DNA from: JBAYOE01 sp050950065
GTDB taxonomy: Bacteria; Spirochaetota; Spirochaetia; Sphaerochaetales; Sphaerochaetaceae
Assembly: GCA_050950065.1 (NCBI GenBank)
Contig: JBMNGX010000006.1
Location: 124,001-188,000 of the forward strand
Direction of reading: 5' to 3'
DNA: 64,000 bases
A program made the translations under genes and the position numbers. The notes beneath the pieces are model-generated. The model did not search any database. It saw only the letters and a list, made by a program, of their open reading frames with translations, and had not been told where the DNA came from. This document shows, one piece after another, positions 1-6,897 of this stretch (position 1 is its first letter; each line of letters begins with the position of its first letter).

Positions 1-303
1 TTTGGAAGGGCCCCCTACTTTATAATCTATAACTCTGACGATAAGAGTTTTTCAGCTATCGACAACAGTGTAAATATCAACGCAAGCCAAGGGGCAGGTA
101 TTCAAGCTGCCCAACTAATCGCCGATAGTGGTGCAAAAGTCCTTTTAACAAGCAACTTAGGACCCAAAGCAGGTGAATTGATTTACGCTTCTGGGATTAA
201 AGTTTACCAAGTAGAAACTGATAGTGTTCAAAAGGCAATAGATCTTTATTTAAAGGGAGAATTAAAAGAGCTGAAGGAAAGTAACGTAGAAGGACACGCA
301 TAA
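1..303 (+). CDS. NifX/NifB-C-like iron-sulfur/cofactor-binding protein, C-terminal part
   Basis: The gene is cut by the window edge; its last 100 codons are readable in frame 1 and end in TAA at 301-303. The reading includes GAGIQAAQLIADSGAK and LTSNLGPKAGELIYASGIK, the pattern of the dinitrogenase iron-molybdenum cofactor (NifX/NifB C-terminal/orange protein) fold, which binds metal-sulfur clusters in small soluble proteins. The stop shares its last base with the ATG of the following MinD-type ATPase, so the genes are translationally coupled. A second, complete member of this family closes the same operon at 3179. The missing N-terminus prevents a check of any cluster-binding cysteines. The family call is from pattern only. 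Confidence 0.75.
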   Translation, partial: FGRAPYFIIYNSDDKSFSAIDNSVNINASQGAGIQAAQLIADSGAKVLLTSNLGPKAGELIYASGIKVYQVETDSVQKAIDLYLKGELKELKESNVEGHA

Positions 304-1166
304 TGAAAATAGCGATTGCTTCGGGTAAGGGGGGAACTGGCAAAACCTTTGTCTCCTCTAACCTTGTGCGCTCTTATAAAAAGCAGGTGGCTCTGTTGGA
401 CTGTGATGTTGAAGAGCCCAACAACAGCCTCTTTTTAAAAGGGGATATTGTTGAACAAAGGCGCCACGCAGTTTTAGTTCCCAAACTACAAAGTGATTTA
501 TGTGATGGGTGTAGAGTTTGCCAACAAGTGTGTGAATTTAACTCAATCATTGTAATGGGGGGCAAGGCGATGGTCTTTGAAGATCTTTGTCACAGTTGTG
601 GTGCATGTACTTTAATGTGTCCCCAAAAAGCTCTTTATGAAGTTGATCACGAAATTGGGACCATAGTTGTTAGAAAAAGTAAAAATGTTGCGATGGTGGA
701 AGGGCTATTGGATGTGGGTAAAGCTTTAGCTGTCCCTCTAATAAGGAAAGTTAAATCTTATATAAAACAATTTAAAGATATCCCCATTATTATCGATAGT
801 CCTCCAGGTACAAGTTGTCCAATGGTTTGGACAATTGAAAGTAGTGATTATGTTATTTTAGTTGTTGAATCAACTGCCTTTGGCTTTCACGATTTTAAAA
901 TAGCTATAAATACAGTTAAAGATGTCAATCTTCCATTTGGGGTGGTGATTAACAAAGATGGTCTTGGTGATGATCGAGTTGAAAAGTATTGTCTAAAGAA
1001 CAACATCCCGATCTTAGCACGGATTCCCTTTAGTATAGAGGTGGCAACCTCTTATTCAAAAGGGGATTTACTTGTAGAAGTTGACCCCGTCTATCAAAAG
1101 ATTTTTGAGAAATTGTGGGAAGAGCTTATAAATAGGGTTAAGAGTGGGGCTAAAGATGAAAAATAA
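303..1166 (+). CDS. MinD/ParA-family P-loop ATPase with inserted double [4Fe-4S] ferredoxin domain (first copy)
   Basis: The 287-residue protein begins with a deviant Walker A, GKGGTGKT (residues 8-15), followed by the LLDCDVEEPN switch region. Residues about 63-110 are an inserted bacterial ferredoxin with two cluster motifs: Cys67, 70, 73, 77 and Cys96, 99, 102, 106. The ATPase fold then resumes with IDSPPGTSCP. Proteins of this type (two tandem MinD ATPases with ferredoxins) belong to the anaerobe-specific ORP gene set first described in Desulfovibrio and are thought to handle Fe-S or metal-sulfur clusters. The ATG overlaps the upstream stop by one base, and the 3' end overlaps the second copy. 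The exact client protein is unknown. Confidence 0.88.
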   Translation: MKIAIASGKGGTGKTFVSSNLVRSYKKQVALLDCDVEEPNNSLFLKGDIVEQRRHAVLVPKLQSDLCDGCRVCQQVCEFNSIIVMGGKAMVFEDLCHSCGACTLMCPQKALYEVDHEIGTIVVRKSKNVAMVEGLLDVGKALAVPLIRKVKSYIKQFKDIPIIIDSPPGTSCPMVWTIESSDYVILVVESTAFGFHDFKIAINTVKDVNLPFGVVINKDGLGDDRVEKYCLKNNIPILARIPFSIEVATSYSKGDLLVEVDPVYQKIFEKLWEELINRVKSGAKDEK

Positions 1167-2037
1167 AGTAAAAGAGGTAGTTATTTTAAGTGGCAAAGGG
1201 GGCACAGGAAAAACCAGCTTAACTGCAGCATTTGCCTCATTGGTACCCTCTTTAGTTTTAGCAGATTGTGATGTTGATGGATCAGATTTACACTTAGTAA
1301 CCTCTCCAACAATTATTAAACACTCTCCTTATATTGAGGGAAAAGTGGCTTCAGTTGACCCTTTAAAGTGTACAGGATGTGGTTTGTGCGATGAAGCTTG
1401 TAGATTTGATTCTTTTAAAATTGAAGAAGATGGTACTTATCAGGTGATTGAGTATAAGTGTGAAGGGTGTGGGTTATGTGTTCACGTCTGCCCTGAAAAT
1501 GCAATAAACTTTGATTTACGAGAGTGTGGAGAGTGGATGGTTAGTGAAACACGTTTTGGACCTATGGTTCATGCTGCTTTGCTACCTGCAGGGGAAAACT
1601 CAGGTTTATTAGTTACAGTTGTAAGAAATGAGGCTCGTAAGATTGCCCAAAAGGGCAATTATGATTTAATTTTAATTGATGGACCTCCTGGTATTGGATG
1701 TCCAGTAATTAGTAGTGTCACTGGAACAAGTGCAGTTATTTTAGTAACTGAACCAACTGTGTCAGGGATTCACGATTTAAAAAGGGTTGCTGCTTTAGCA
1801 GACAACTTTAAAGTTAAAGCTTACATTGTTGTTAACAGATCAACTGTTAATGAACAGCTTACTGAAGAGATTGAAATGCTCAGCGAGGAACTTGGGCATA
1901 AATTTGTGGGAACTATCCCCTTTGATAACAAAATGGTGCTTGCTCAATTAGAGGGTAAAAGTGCTATTGAGTTTATTGCAGGAGATGTTAAAAAATCAAT
2001 AGAGAGGATATGGGAGAGAATATGGCAAACACTTTAG
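1156..2037 (+). CDS. MinD/ParA-family P-loop ATPase with inserted double [4Fe-4S] ferredoxin domain (second copy)
   Basis: This is the paralogue of the preceding gene (293 residues from the ATG at 1156). Walker A GKGGTGKT lies at residues 13-20. The ferredoxin insert has Cys72, 75, 78, 82 and Cys102, 105, 108, 112, and IDGPPGIGCP follows. A GTG at 1144 is also in frame, but the ATG at 1156 has the GGGG stretch at usable spacing and removes only four residues. The gene overlaps the upstream gene by 11 bases, so the two are probably made in equal amounts and may form a heterodimer. Its role is probably ATP-driven Fe-S or metal cofactor handling. No membrane segments are seen. Confidence 0.88.
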   Translation: MKNKVKEVVILSGKGGTGKTSLTAAFASLVPSLVLADCDVDGSDLHLVTSPTIIKHSPYIEGKVASVDPLKCTGCGLCDEACRFDSFKIEEDGTYQVIEYKCEGCGLCVHVCPENAINFDLRECGEWMVSETRFGPMVHAALLPAGENSGLLVTVVRNEARKIAQKGNYDLILIDGPPGIGCPVISSVTGTSAVILVTEPTVSGIHDLKRVAALADNFKVKAYIVVNRSTVNEQLTEEIEMLSEELGHKFVGTIPFDNKMVLAQLEGKSAIEFIAGDVKKSIERIWERIWQTL

Positions 2038-3179
2038 CAAACAAAAGTGTCCCTATCAGCTATGGCCCTTTGAAGGATGCAGCGGGCAATAGCCGATTAA
2101 AGGGAAAAAGTGGGACAACATTTGAGTTCTGGGTTTCAGGAAATCTAGAAAAAATTGAAAAACTAACCTTTATTACCGATGGTGATGATAATGCACTTAG
2201 TTTAGCGGCAAATATAGTGACTCTGATTGAAAATAGTTCACTTAAAGAGGCTCGCAAATTGGATAAAGCAAAGTTAAAAGAGTTTGATGAAGCAGTGGTT
2301 GAAGATGCACTAGCAACTTTGAACAAAGCTTTAGATGATTATGAAGTTAACAACATCCGTTTTATCGATCATGAAATTGTGATGGGACTACCTCAAAGTG
2401 GGAAAAAAGCTCAAAGAAGAACAATCATGGTTATGAGTGGTAAAGGGGGAGTTGGTAAAAGTACTGTTGCTTTGAACTTAGCTTTGGCATTTGCAAAGAT
2501 GGGTAAAAGGGTAGGGATTGTTGATGTAGATATCCATGGCCCTTCGATTCCAACAATGTTGAACTTAAAAAACATTGAAGTGATGCAAGCTGCCGATGGC
2601 ATTCAACCAGTTGTCTTAAAAGATCTACATAACTTGGCAGTTATGTCGGTAGGATTTTTGTTAGCTAAAGAGGATGATCCCGTAATTTGGAGAGGACCTC
2701 TAAAAAACTCCCTTATTGAACAGTTTCTAAACGATGTTGCTTGGGGACCATTAGATTATTTATTAATCGACTGTCCTCCAGGAACAGGGGATGAACCACT
2801 TTCAGTTGCTCAACAACTTAAAGAGAAAGCTGAGGCAATATTAGTAACTACACCTCAGGTAGTAGCAACTGCTGATGTAGCAAGGTCTGTCAACTTTTGT
2901 CATCAAATGAGCATGCCATTGTTGGGAATAGTTGAGAATATGGGTGGGTTTGTGTGTCCAAACTGTCACACTGTTACCGACATATTCCGTTCTGGTGGAG
3001 GAAAGAGTTTATCAGATCGCTACGATGTGCCCCTTTTAGGCTCAATTCCAATTGACCCCTCATTTGGGTTAACTGGAGATGCAGGGATCCCATTTGTTGC
3101 CAGATTTGATGATTCTCCAATAACCAAAACATATTTAGAGATTGCCCAAAAATTAGATAAAACAGAAGAGGATAAGTGA
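2022..3179 (+). CDS. Mrp/ApbC/NBP35-family Fe-S cluster carrier ATPase with N-terminal IscU/NifU-like domain lacking cysteines
   Basis: The start is the ATG at 2022, preceded by GGGAGAGA; the in-frame ATG at 2010 has its purine run too close. Residues about 1-110 look like a NifU/IscU scaffold fold (LTFITDGDDNALSLAAN aligns with the usual cysteine loop), but the cluster cysteines are absent. From about residue 133 an Mrp ATPase follows: GKGGVGKS (140-147), VDVDIHGPS, IDCPPGTGDEPL and the CPNC motif at 312-315, which in this family bridges a [4Fe-4S] cluster between two subunits. Mrp proteins load and transfer Fe-S clusters. The gene overlaps the previous one by 16 bases and the next by one base. 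Confidence 0.85.
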   Translation: MANTLANKSVPISYGPLKDAAGNSRLKGKSGTTFEFWVSGNLEKIEKLTFITDGDDNALSLAANIVTLIENSSLKEARKLDKAKLKEFDEAVVEDALATLNKALDDYEVNNIRFIDHEIVMGLPQSGKKAQRRTIMVMSGKGGVGKSTVALNLALAFAKMGKRVGIVDVDIHGPSIPTMLNLKNIEVMQAADGIQPVVLKDLHNLAVMSVGFLLAKEDDPVIWRGPLKNSLIEQFLNDVAWGPLDYLLIDCPPGTGDEPLSVAQQLKEKAEAILVTTPQVVATADVARSVNFCHQMSMPLLGIVENMGGFVCPNCHTVTDIFRSGGGKSLSDRYDVPLLGSIPIDPSFGLTGDAGIPFVARFDDSPITKTYLEIAQKLDKTEEDK

Positions 3180-3517
3180 TGAAAATAGCAATTCCAACAA
3201 ACGATGATATCCTTAGTGCCCACTTTGGACATTGTAAAACATTTGTATTAGTTGACGTTGATCTAAAGAAAAAAAGAGTTCTTAACAAAGTTGTACTTGA
3301 TGCACCTAAACATGAACCTGGTGTTCTTCCTAGATTTTTAGCAGATCAAGGGGTTAACGTAATTATTGCAGGGGGAATGGGGAACCAAGCAATTTGCCTC
3401 TTTGAAGAGAATAAAATAGAGGTTGTCTTAGGAGCCCCTGAAAAAAGTAGTGATGATATCATCAGCGACTTTTTAAATGGCACTTTAAAAACAGATAAAA
3501 ATCTGTGTGACCATTAG
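3179..3517 (+). CDS. NifX/NifB-C-like (orange-protein type) small cluster-binding protein
   Basis: This 112-residue protein has the whole NifX/NifB-C fold: MKIAIPTNDD at the start, SAHFGHCKTF, a GVLPRFLADQGVNVIIAGGMG segment and a C-terminal Cys-Asp-His. Members of the family bind Fe-S or heterometal-sulfur clusters non-covalently. The ATG at 3179 shares a base with the upstream TGA and has GAAGAGG about nine bases before it; a GTG at 3176 is less likely. It closes the operon of MinD/ferredoxin and Mrp ATPases, which probably build or deliver its cluster. Its 3' end overlaps the convergent nth gene by four bases. Confidence 0.85.
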   Translation: MKIAIPTNDDILSAHFGHCKTFVLVDVDLKKKRVLNKVVLDAPKHEPGVLPRFLADQGVNVIIAGGMGNQAICLFEENKIEVVLGAPEKSSDDIISDFLNGTLKTDKNLCDH

Positions 3518-4149
3518 GTAATAGGATAACTTCGACAATAAGTGGCAATTGGACAAATTGAACACTTAGGTTTACGGGCGTGACATATTTCACGTCCGTG
3601 GTAATTGACGATCATTGAATAGCGGTAGTGTTTTTCTTCAGGTAGAAGAAGTGCTACCTCTTTTTCTATTTTAGTAGGGTCGTTTTCTTCAGTTAAACCA
3701 ACTCTTTGAACCACTCTTTTAAAGTGGGTATCAACAATGATTGCAGCCATATTTCCTATTTGTCCTAAAATAACAGAGGCGCTTTTTCTACCAACTCCAT
3801 TTAATGAGGTTAACTCTTTCATAGTTAAAGGAACTTTTCCTTTAAATTCTTCAATAATCTTTTGACTGGTAGCTATAATATTTTTTGCCTTTGTTGTGTG
3901 AAAACCGGTACTTCTAATAATTTCAATAACATCATCGATATCTGCATCAGCCAACTTTTCAGCAGTTGGATACTTAGTAAAAAGATTGGTAGCTATGTTT
4001 TCAACTTGAGCGTCGGTTGTTTGGGCAGTTAAAATGACACTAATTAAGAGTTGAAACGGATCAGTTGCACTTAAAAACCTAATTTCTTTGGGAGATATCT
4101 CATTTAAAACATTGTAAGTGTTAGTTGCACGCCATTTTTTATCATCCAT
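3514..4149 (-). CDS. nth: endonuclease III (DNA glycosylase/AP lyase)
   Basis: Base-excision repair enzyme that removes oxidised pyrimidines and cuts the abasic site. The 211 residues match the normal size of Nth. The helix-hairpin-helix LNGVGRKSA carries the catalytic lysine (Lys122), and VDTH carries the catalytic aspartate (Asp140). The C-terminus has the Fe-S motif Cys189-x6-Cys196-x2-Cys199-x5-Cys205, complete. It is convergent with the NifX-like gene and lies beside two tRNA genes on the opposite strand. All key residues are present, so the call is firm. Confidence 0.96.
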   Translation of the reverse strand: MDDKKWRATNTYNVLNEISPKEIRFLSATDPFQLLISVILTAQTTDAQVENIATNLFTKYPTAEKLADADIDDVIEIIRSTGFHTTKAKNIIATSQKIIEEFKGKVPLTMKELTSLNGVGRKSASVILGQIGNMAAIIVDTHFKRVVQRVGLTEENDPTKIEKEVALLLPEEKHYRYSMIVNYHGREICHARKPKCSICPIATYCRSYPIT

Positions 4150-4212
4150 AGGTAGATTCCCTTGACCAATTGTGTTTAAAACCAGTATACTCCAATCCGT
4201 TACGCATTGATA

Positions 4213-4285
4213 CGGGGCGTTGCCTAGTGGCTAAGGCGCTTGCTTTGGGAGCAAGAAACCGGAGGTTCGAGTCCTCTCGCCCCGA
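4213..4285 (+). tRNA. tRNA-Pro (anticodon TGG)
   Basis: A full cloverleaf can be drawn. The acceptor CGGGGCG (4213-4219) pairs with CGCCCCG (4278-4284). The D stem is GCCT/AGGC, and the anticodon stem CTTGC/GCAAG has loop TTTGGGA (anticodon TGG). The T stem is GGAGG/CCTCT with loop TTCGAGT, and the discriminator is A. No CCA is encoded at the 3' end, so it must be added after transcription. Confidence 0.95.
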
Positions 4286-4299
4286 AATTTTAATGCTTT

Positions 4300-4373
4300 G
4301 CGCCAATAGCTCAGTAGGATAGAGCAACAGCCTTCTAAGCTGTGGGTCAGAGGTTCGAATCCTCTTTGGCGTA
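4300..4373 (+). tRNA. tRNA-Arg (anticodon TCT)
   Basis: The acceptor GCGCCAA pairs with TTGGCGT (first pair G-U). The D stem is GCTC/GAGC, the anticodon stem ACAGC/GCTGT has loop CTTCTAA (anticodon TCT), and the T stem is AGAGG/CCTCT with loop TTCGAAT. The discriminator is A. CCA is not encoded. It sits 14 bases after tRNA-Pro, so the two are probably co-transcribed. The 3' end is only four bases from the stop of the convergent broken gene. Confidence 0.95.
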
Positions 4374-4377
4374 TATC

Positions 4378-4998
4378 CTAGTAGTAACGACCTCTCGTTT
4401 TACCAAAACCAAAACCGATGTAGTATCTAACTGTGAAAAGGTTAGTTTGTGGCAACTTACTCCACGAACTATCAGAGCCGAAGTTTTGGTATGAATAGAA
4501 GTTGTAATCAACGATAGAGCCACTATCTACAAAACTGTAATCACCAATTAAGTAAATATACCCAACAGATAATCCTATCCCACCATATAGTAGTTTAGAA
4601 ACTTCTTTATTTTTGTTTTCAAAAAGAAAATAGTGAACAGAGGGTCCTATTCCTTAGTAGATAAAAGAGTTGTAAGAGATTGTATCTTTTATTGCTAAGC
4701 CCCCTAAGAAGCTAAAGATGTATCTTTTGTTAAAGCTCTTAAAATCCCAATAGGAATTATAACCATCGATTCTACTTTTTCCATAAAAAGGAAAGTTCAT
4801 CTCCCCTTGGGCAAAAAAGCCCAACTCATCATTAAAAGACCAGTTGTAATGAGATAGATAAATTCCTGCTGAGAGCAACGTTGTATCATCTTCAAAGAAA
4901 GAAGTTTGTGTTGAACCTAAACCACTAAATGAGAAAGAGAACAATAAAGAGGGGAAGAGAGCTAAAATAGTTATTAAAAGTGTCACCCTTTTTGTCAT
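4378..4998 (-). pseudogene. outer-membrane beta-barrel-like protein interrupted by one in-frame stop
   Basis: From the ATG at 4998 (AAAGGA upstream) the frame encodes a signal peptide (MTKRVTLLITILALFPSLLF) and 114 residues, then meets TAA at 4654-4656. The same frame stays open for 92 further sense codons to a TAG at 4378-4380. That stretch is rich in alternating aromatic and glycine residues and ends in YYIGFGFGKTRGRYY, as expected for transmembrane beta strands. Without the TAA this would be a protein of about 206 residues, a plausible size for a small barrel. I read it as a recent nonsense mutation, or a base error. No family can be named. Confidence 0.7.
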
Positions 4999-5121
4999 AT
5001 AACGGTCCTTTTTATTGAAGGTAATAGAATCTTTGAGATGAGGCTACAATAATAGTGGTAAATTTATATAATTTTTGTATCCTATTTGTTTGTTGCTTGT
5101 TGTAACAGATAGGAGCGATAA

Positions 5122-5256
5122 ATGGTACGGTTTAAATATTTAATAAGTGCAGTTTTACTCACTATAATTTTATTGGTATTGGCAATTAGTGGGGAAGGTG
5201 TCGCAAATCAAAGTACCTCTATAGCCTCTATTGTCCAACCAGTAGAAAAAATTTAA
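5122..5256 (+). CDS. 44-residue membrane or secreted peptide of unknown function
   Basis: The ATG at 5122 has AGGAG six bases upstream, an ideal ribosome binding site. The 44 codons encode MVRFKYLISAVLLTIILLVL, a positively charged start and one long hydrophobic segment, then a short polar tail (AISGEGVANQSTSIASIVQP and VEKI). It could be a single-pass membrane peptide or a secreted peptide whose leader is most of the gene. It ends eight bases before the pseudouridine synthase start and is probably co-transcribed with it. No homologue is recognised. Confidence 0.55.
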   Translation: MVRFKYLISAVLLTIILLVLAISGEGVANQSTSIASIVQPVEKI

Positions 5257-5264
5257 GCTAGGGA

Positions 5265-5900
5265 ATGGAAAAATTAGAGATAGTTTACCAAGATAGCGAA
5301 ATTGTCTTACTTAATAAAAGAGCAAAGATATTAACAGTTCCTGGCAAAGATATAGAGAAGTATCCAAACTTAACAACCCTTTTTAAAAAAGAGTATCCCA
5401 CTTCTATAGACCATCCCGCAGTTCATCGTCTTGATTATGATACCAGTGGGCTAGTTTTGTTTGCTTTAACCAAAGAGGCCCACAGGGCCCTTTCAATCGA
5501 TTTTAGTCAACAAAAGGTAGTAAAGCATTACATTGCCCTTTTAGAGGGGGTAGTTAAAAGCGATCATGGAGTTATTGAATTAGCTTTTAGATACGATCCA
5601 TTAAACAAACCTAGACAAAAGTATGATCCTGTTTTAGGGAAAGTAGGTATAACCAATTATCAAAAGATAGGAGTTGAAAATGGATATACTCGAGTTTTGT
5701 TTAATCCAATAACTGGAAGAACTCACCAACTTCGAACTCATAGCGCCCACCGACTAGGGCTAAATTGCCCAATAGTTGGAGACTCTTTATATGGAAGCGG
5801 AGATGAAAATAGCACACTTAAATTGTGTGCTACTTCATTACAATTCATTCATCCTACTGAAAAAAAGGAGATGACCTTCACTCTTGAAAGTTGGTTTTAA
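5265..5900 (+). CDS. RluA-family RNA pseudouridine synthase
   Basis: The enzyme converts specific uridines in rRNA or tRNA to pseudouridine. The catalytic motif VHRLDYDTSGL is present with the catalytic Asp at residue 57, and RTHQLRTH follows near residue 155. The 211 residues consist only of the catalytic domain; the N-terminal S4 domain of RluC/RluD is missing, as in RluA and other short members. The target cannot be fixed from sequence. It is convergent with the EamA gene and almost abuts it. Confidence 0.9.
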   Translation: MEKLEIVYQDSEIVLLNKRAKILTVPGKDIEKYPNLTTLFKKEYPTSIDHPAVHRLDYDTSGLVLFALTKEAHRALSIDFSQQKVVKHYIALLEGVVKSDHGVIELAFRYDPLNKPRQKYDPVLGKVGITNYQKIGVENGYTRVLFNPITGRTHQLRTHSAHRLGLNCPIVGDSLYGSGDENSTLKLCATSLQFIHPTEKKEMTFTLESWF

Positions 5901-6800
5901 CTATTTTTTTAGATTGGCTATATAAAGTGAACCAATAACTAAAACTGCTCCTAATCCAATAGCCCAGTTCATATGCTCCCCTAACATGAAAATACCTAAA
6001 AAGATTGCTGCAACAGGCTCTAAGTTTAAAAAGATGGAGGCTCTAGAACTCCCTACAACAGCTATACCTTCAAAGTACCACAAGTAAGCTACTCCAGCTG
6101 AGAAAACAGATAGGTACAACAAAGCCCACAAAGCATTAGTTGAGATATGAAACACATCACCCCAAGCTCCTTCAAAAAGAGTAAGTGGCAAAAGGATAAT
6201 TACTCCCATAACAGAGGCATATGCTAATACTGCCAATGGAGAGAGGCGTGACATCGATTGTTTTATTACCAATGAGTAAGCTGCCCAAGCAGCAACAGCA
6301 CCTAACATATATAAATCACCAATGGCAAGACCCCCAGCCATTATTGATTGGAAATCTCCCTCTGTGATTGTTAAAATTGCCCCAATTATTGCACCAATAA
6401 TTCCAACCAACATAGCTTTTGAAATTTTCTCTTTAAAAAGGAAAAAGGCTGCAATAGCGACTATGGCGGGGGTGAATGCTATCAATATTGAAGATCTAAC
6501 TGCTGTTATTGTTTTAAGTGAGGTAAATAAGAAAACATTGAACAAAACCATTCCAGTTAAACTAACTAGAAAAAGATCAAATAATTCCTTTTTCGTTGGG
6601 ATAATAAAGTGGCGCTCTTTAGAATAAAGGGCAATCAACATTATTACACTAGCAATAATAAAACGGACACAACTAGTGGTAAAAGGGGGTAGTTCAGCAC
6701 TTATAAGTCTACCTGCAATTAGCCCTCCACCCCATAAAATAGGTGCAAAAAATAGCTTTACCATTGCTATTTTAGATGATGCGGCACTCTCCTTACCCAT
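5901..6800 (-). CDS. EamA/DMT-superfamily transporter
   Basis: A membrane protein with about ten hydrophobic helices in two EamA repeats, typical of RhaT/YdcZ-like metabolite exporters of about 300 residues. I chose the ATG at 6800 (299 residues, MGKESAASSKI) because AAGGAGG lies just upstream; an in-frame ATG at 6857 would add 19 non-hydrophobic residues without a ribosome site. A short inverted repeat (CTCTAC-AGA-GTAGAG, 6819-6833) lies just upstream of that ribosome site. The substrate is unknown; family members export amino acids or other small metabolites. Confidence 0.85.
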   Translation of the reverse strand: MGKESAASSKIAMVKLFFAPILWGGGLIAGRLISAELPPFTTSCVRFIIASVIMLIALYSKERHFIIPTKKELFDLFLVSLTGMVLFNVFLFTSLKTITAVRSSILIAFTPAIVAIAAFFLFKEKISKAMLVGIIGAIIGAILTITEGDFQSIMAGGLAIGDLYMLGAVAAWAAYSLVIKQSMSRLSPLAVLAYASVMGVIILLPLTLFEGAWGDVFHISTNALWALLYLSVFSAGVAYLWYFEGIAVVGSSRASIFLNLEPVAAIFLGIFMLGEHMNWAIGLGAVLVIGSLYIANLKK

Positions 6801-6897
6801 TGAAATCCTCCTTAAACTCTCTACAGAGTAGAGTCTATTGGTTTCAAAGTCAAACAAATATGGTACAATGTTACCCTATTAAATTAATGGAGCTTTG

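Noticed and set aside
1144..1158. GTG start for the second MinD/ferredoxin ATPase
   Set aside because: It adds only four residues (MGLK) before the ATG at 1156, which has the purine run at better spacing.
1..3517. Nitrogenase accessory (nif) cluster
   Set aside because: NifX-like folds are shared by many non-nitrogenase proteins, and no nifH, nifD, nifK or nifB radical-SAM part is visible; the ORP-like reading fits better.
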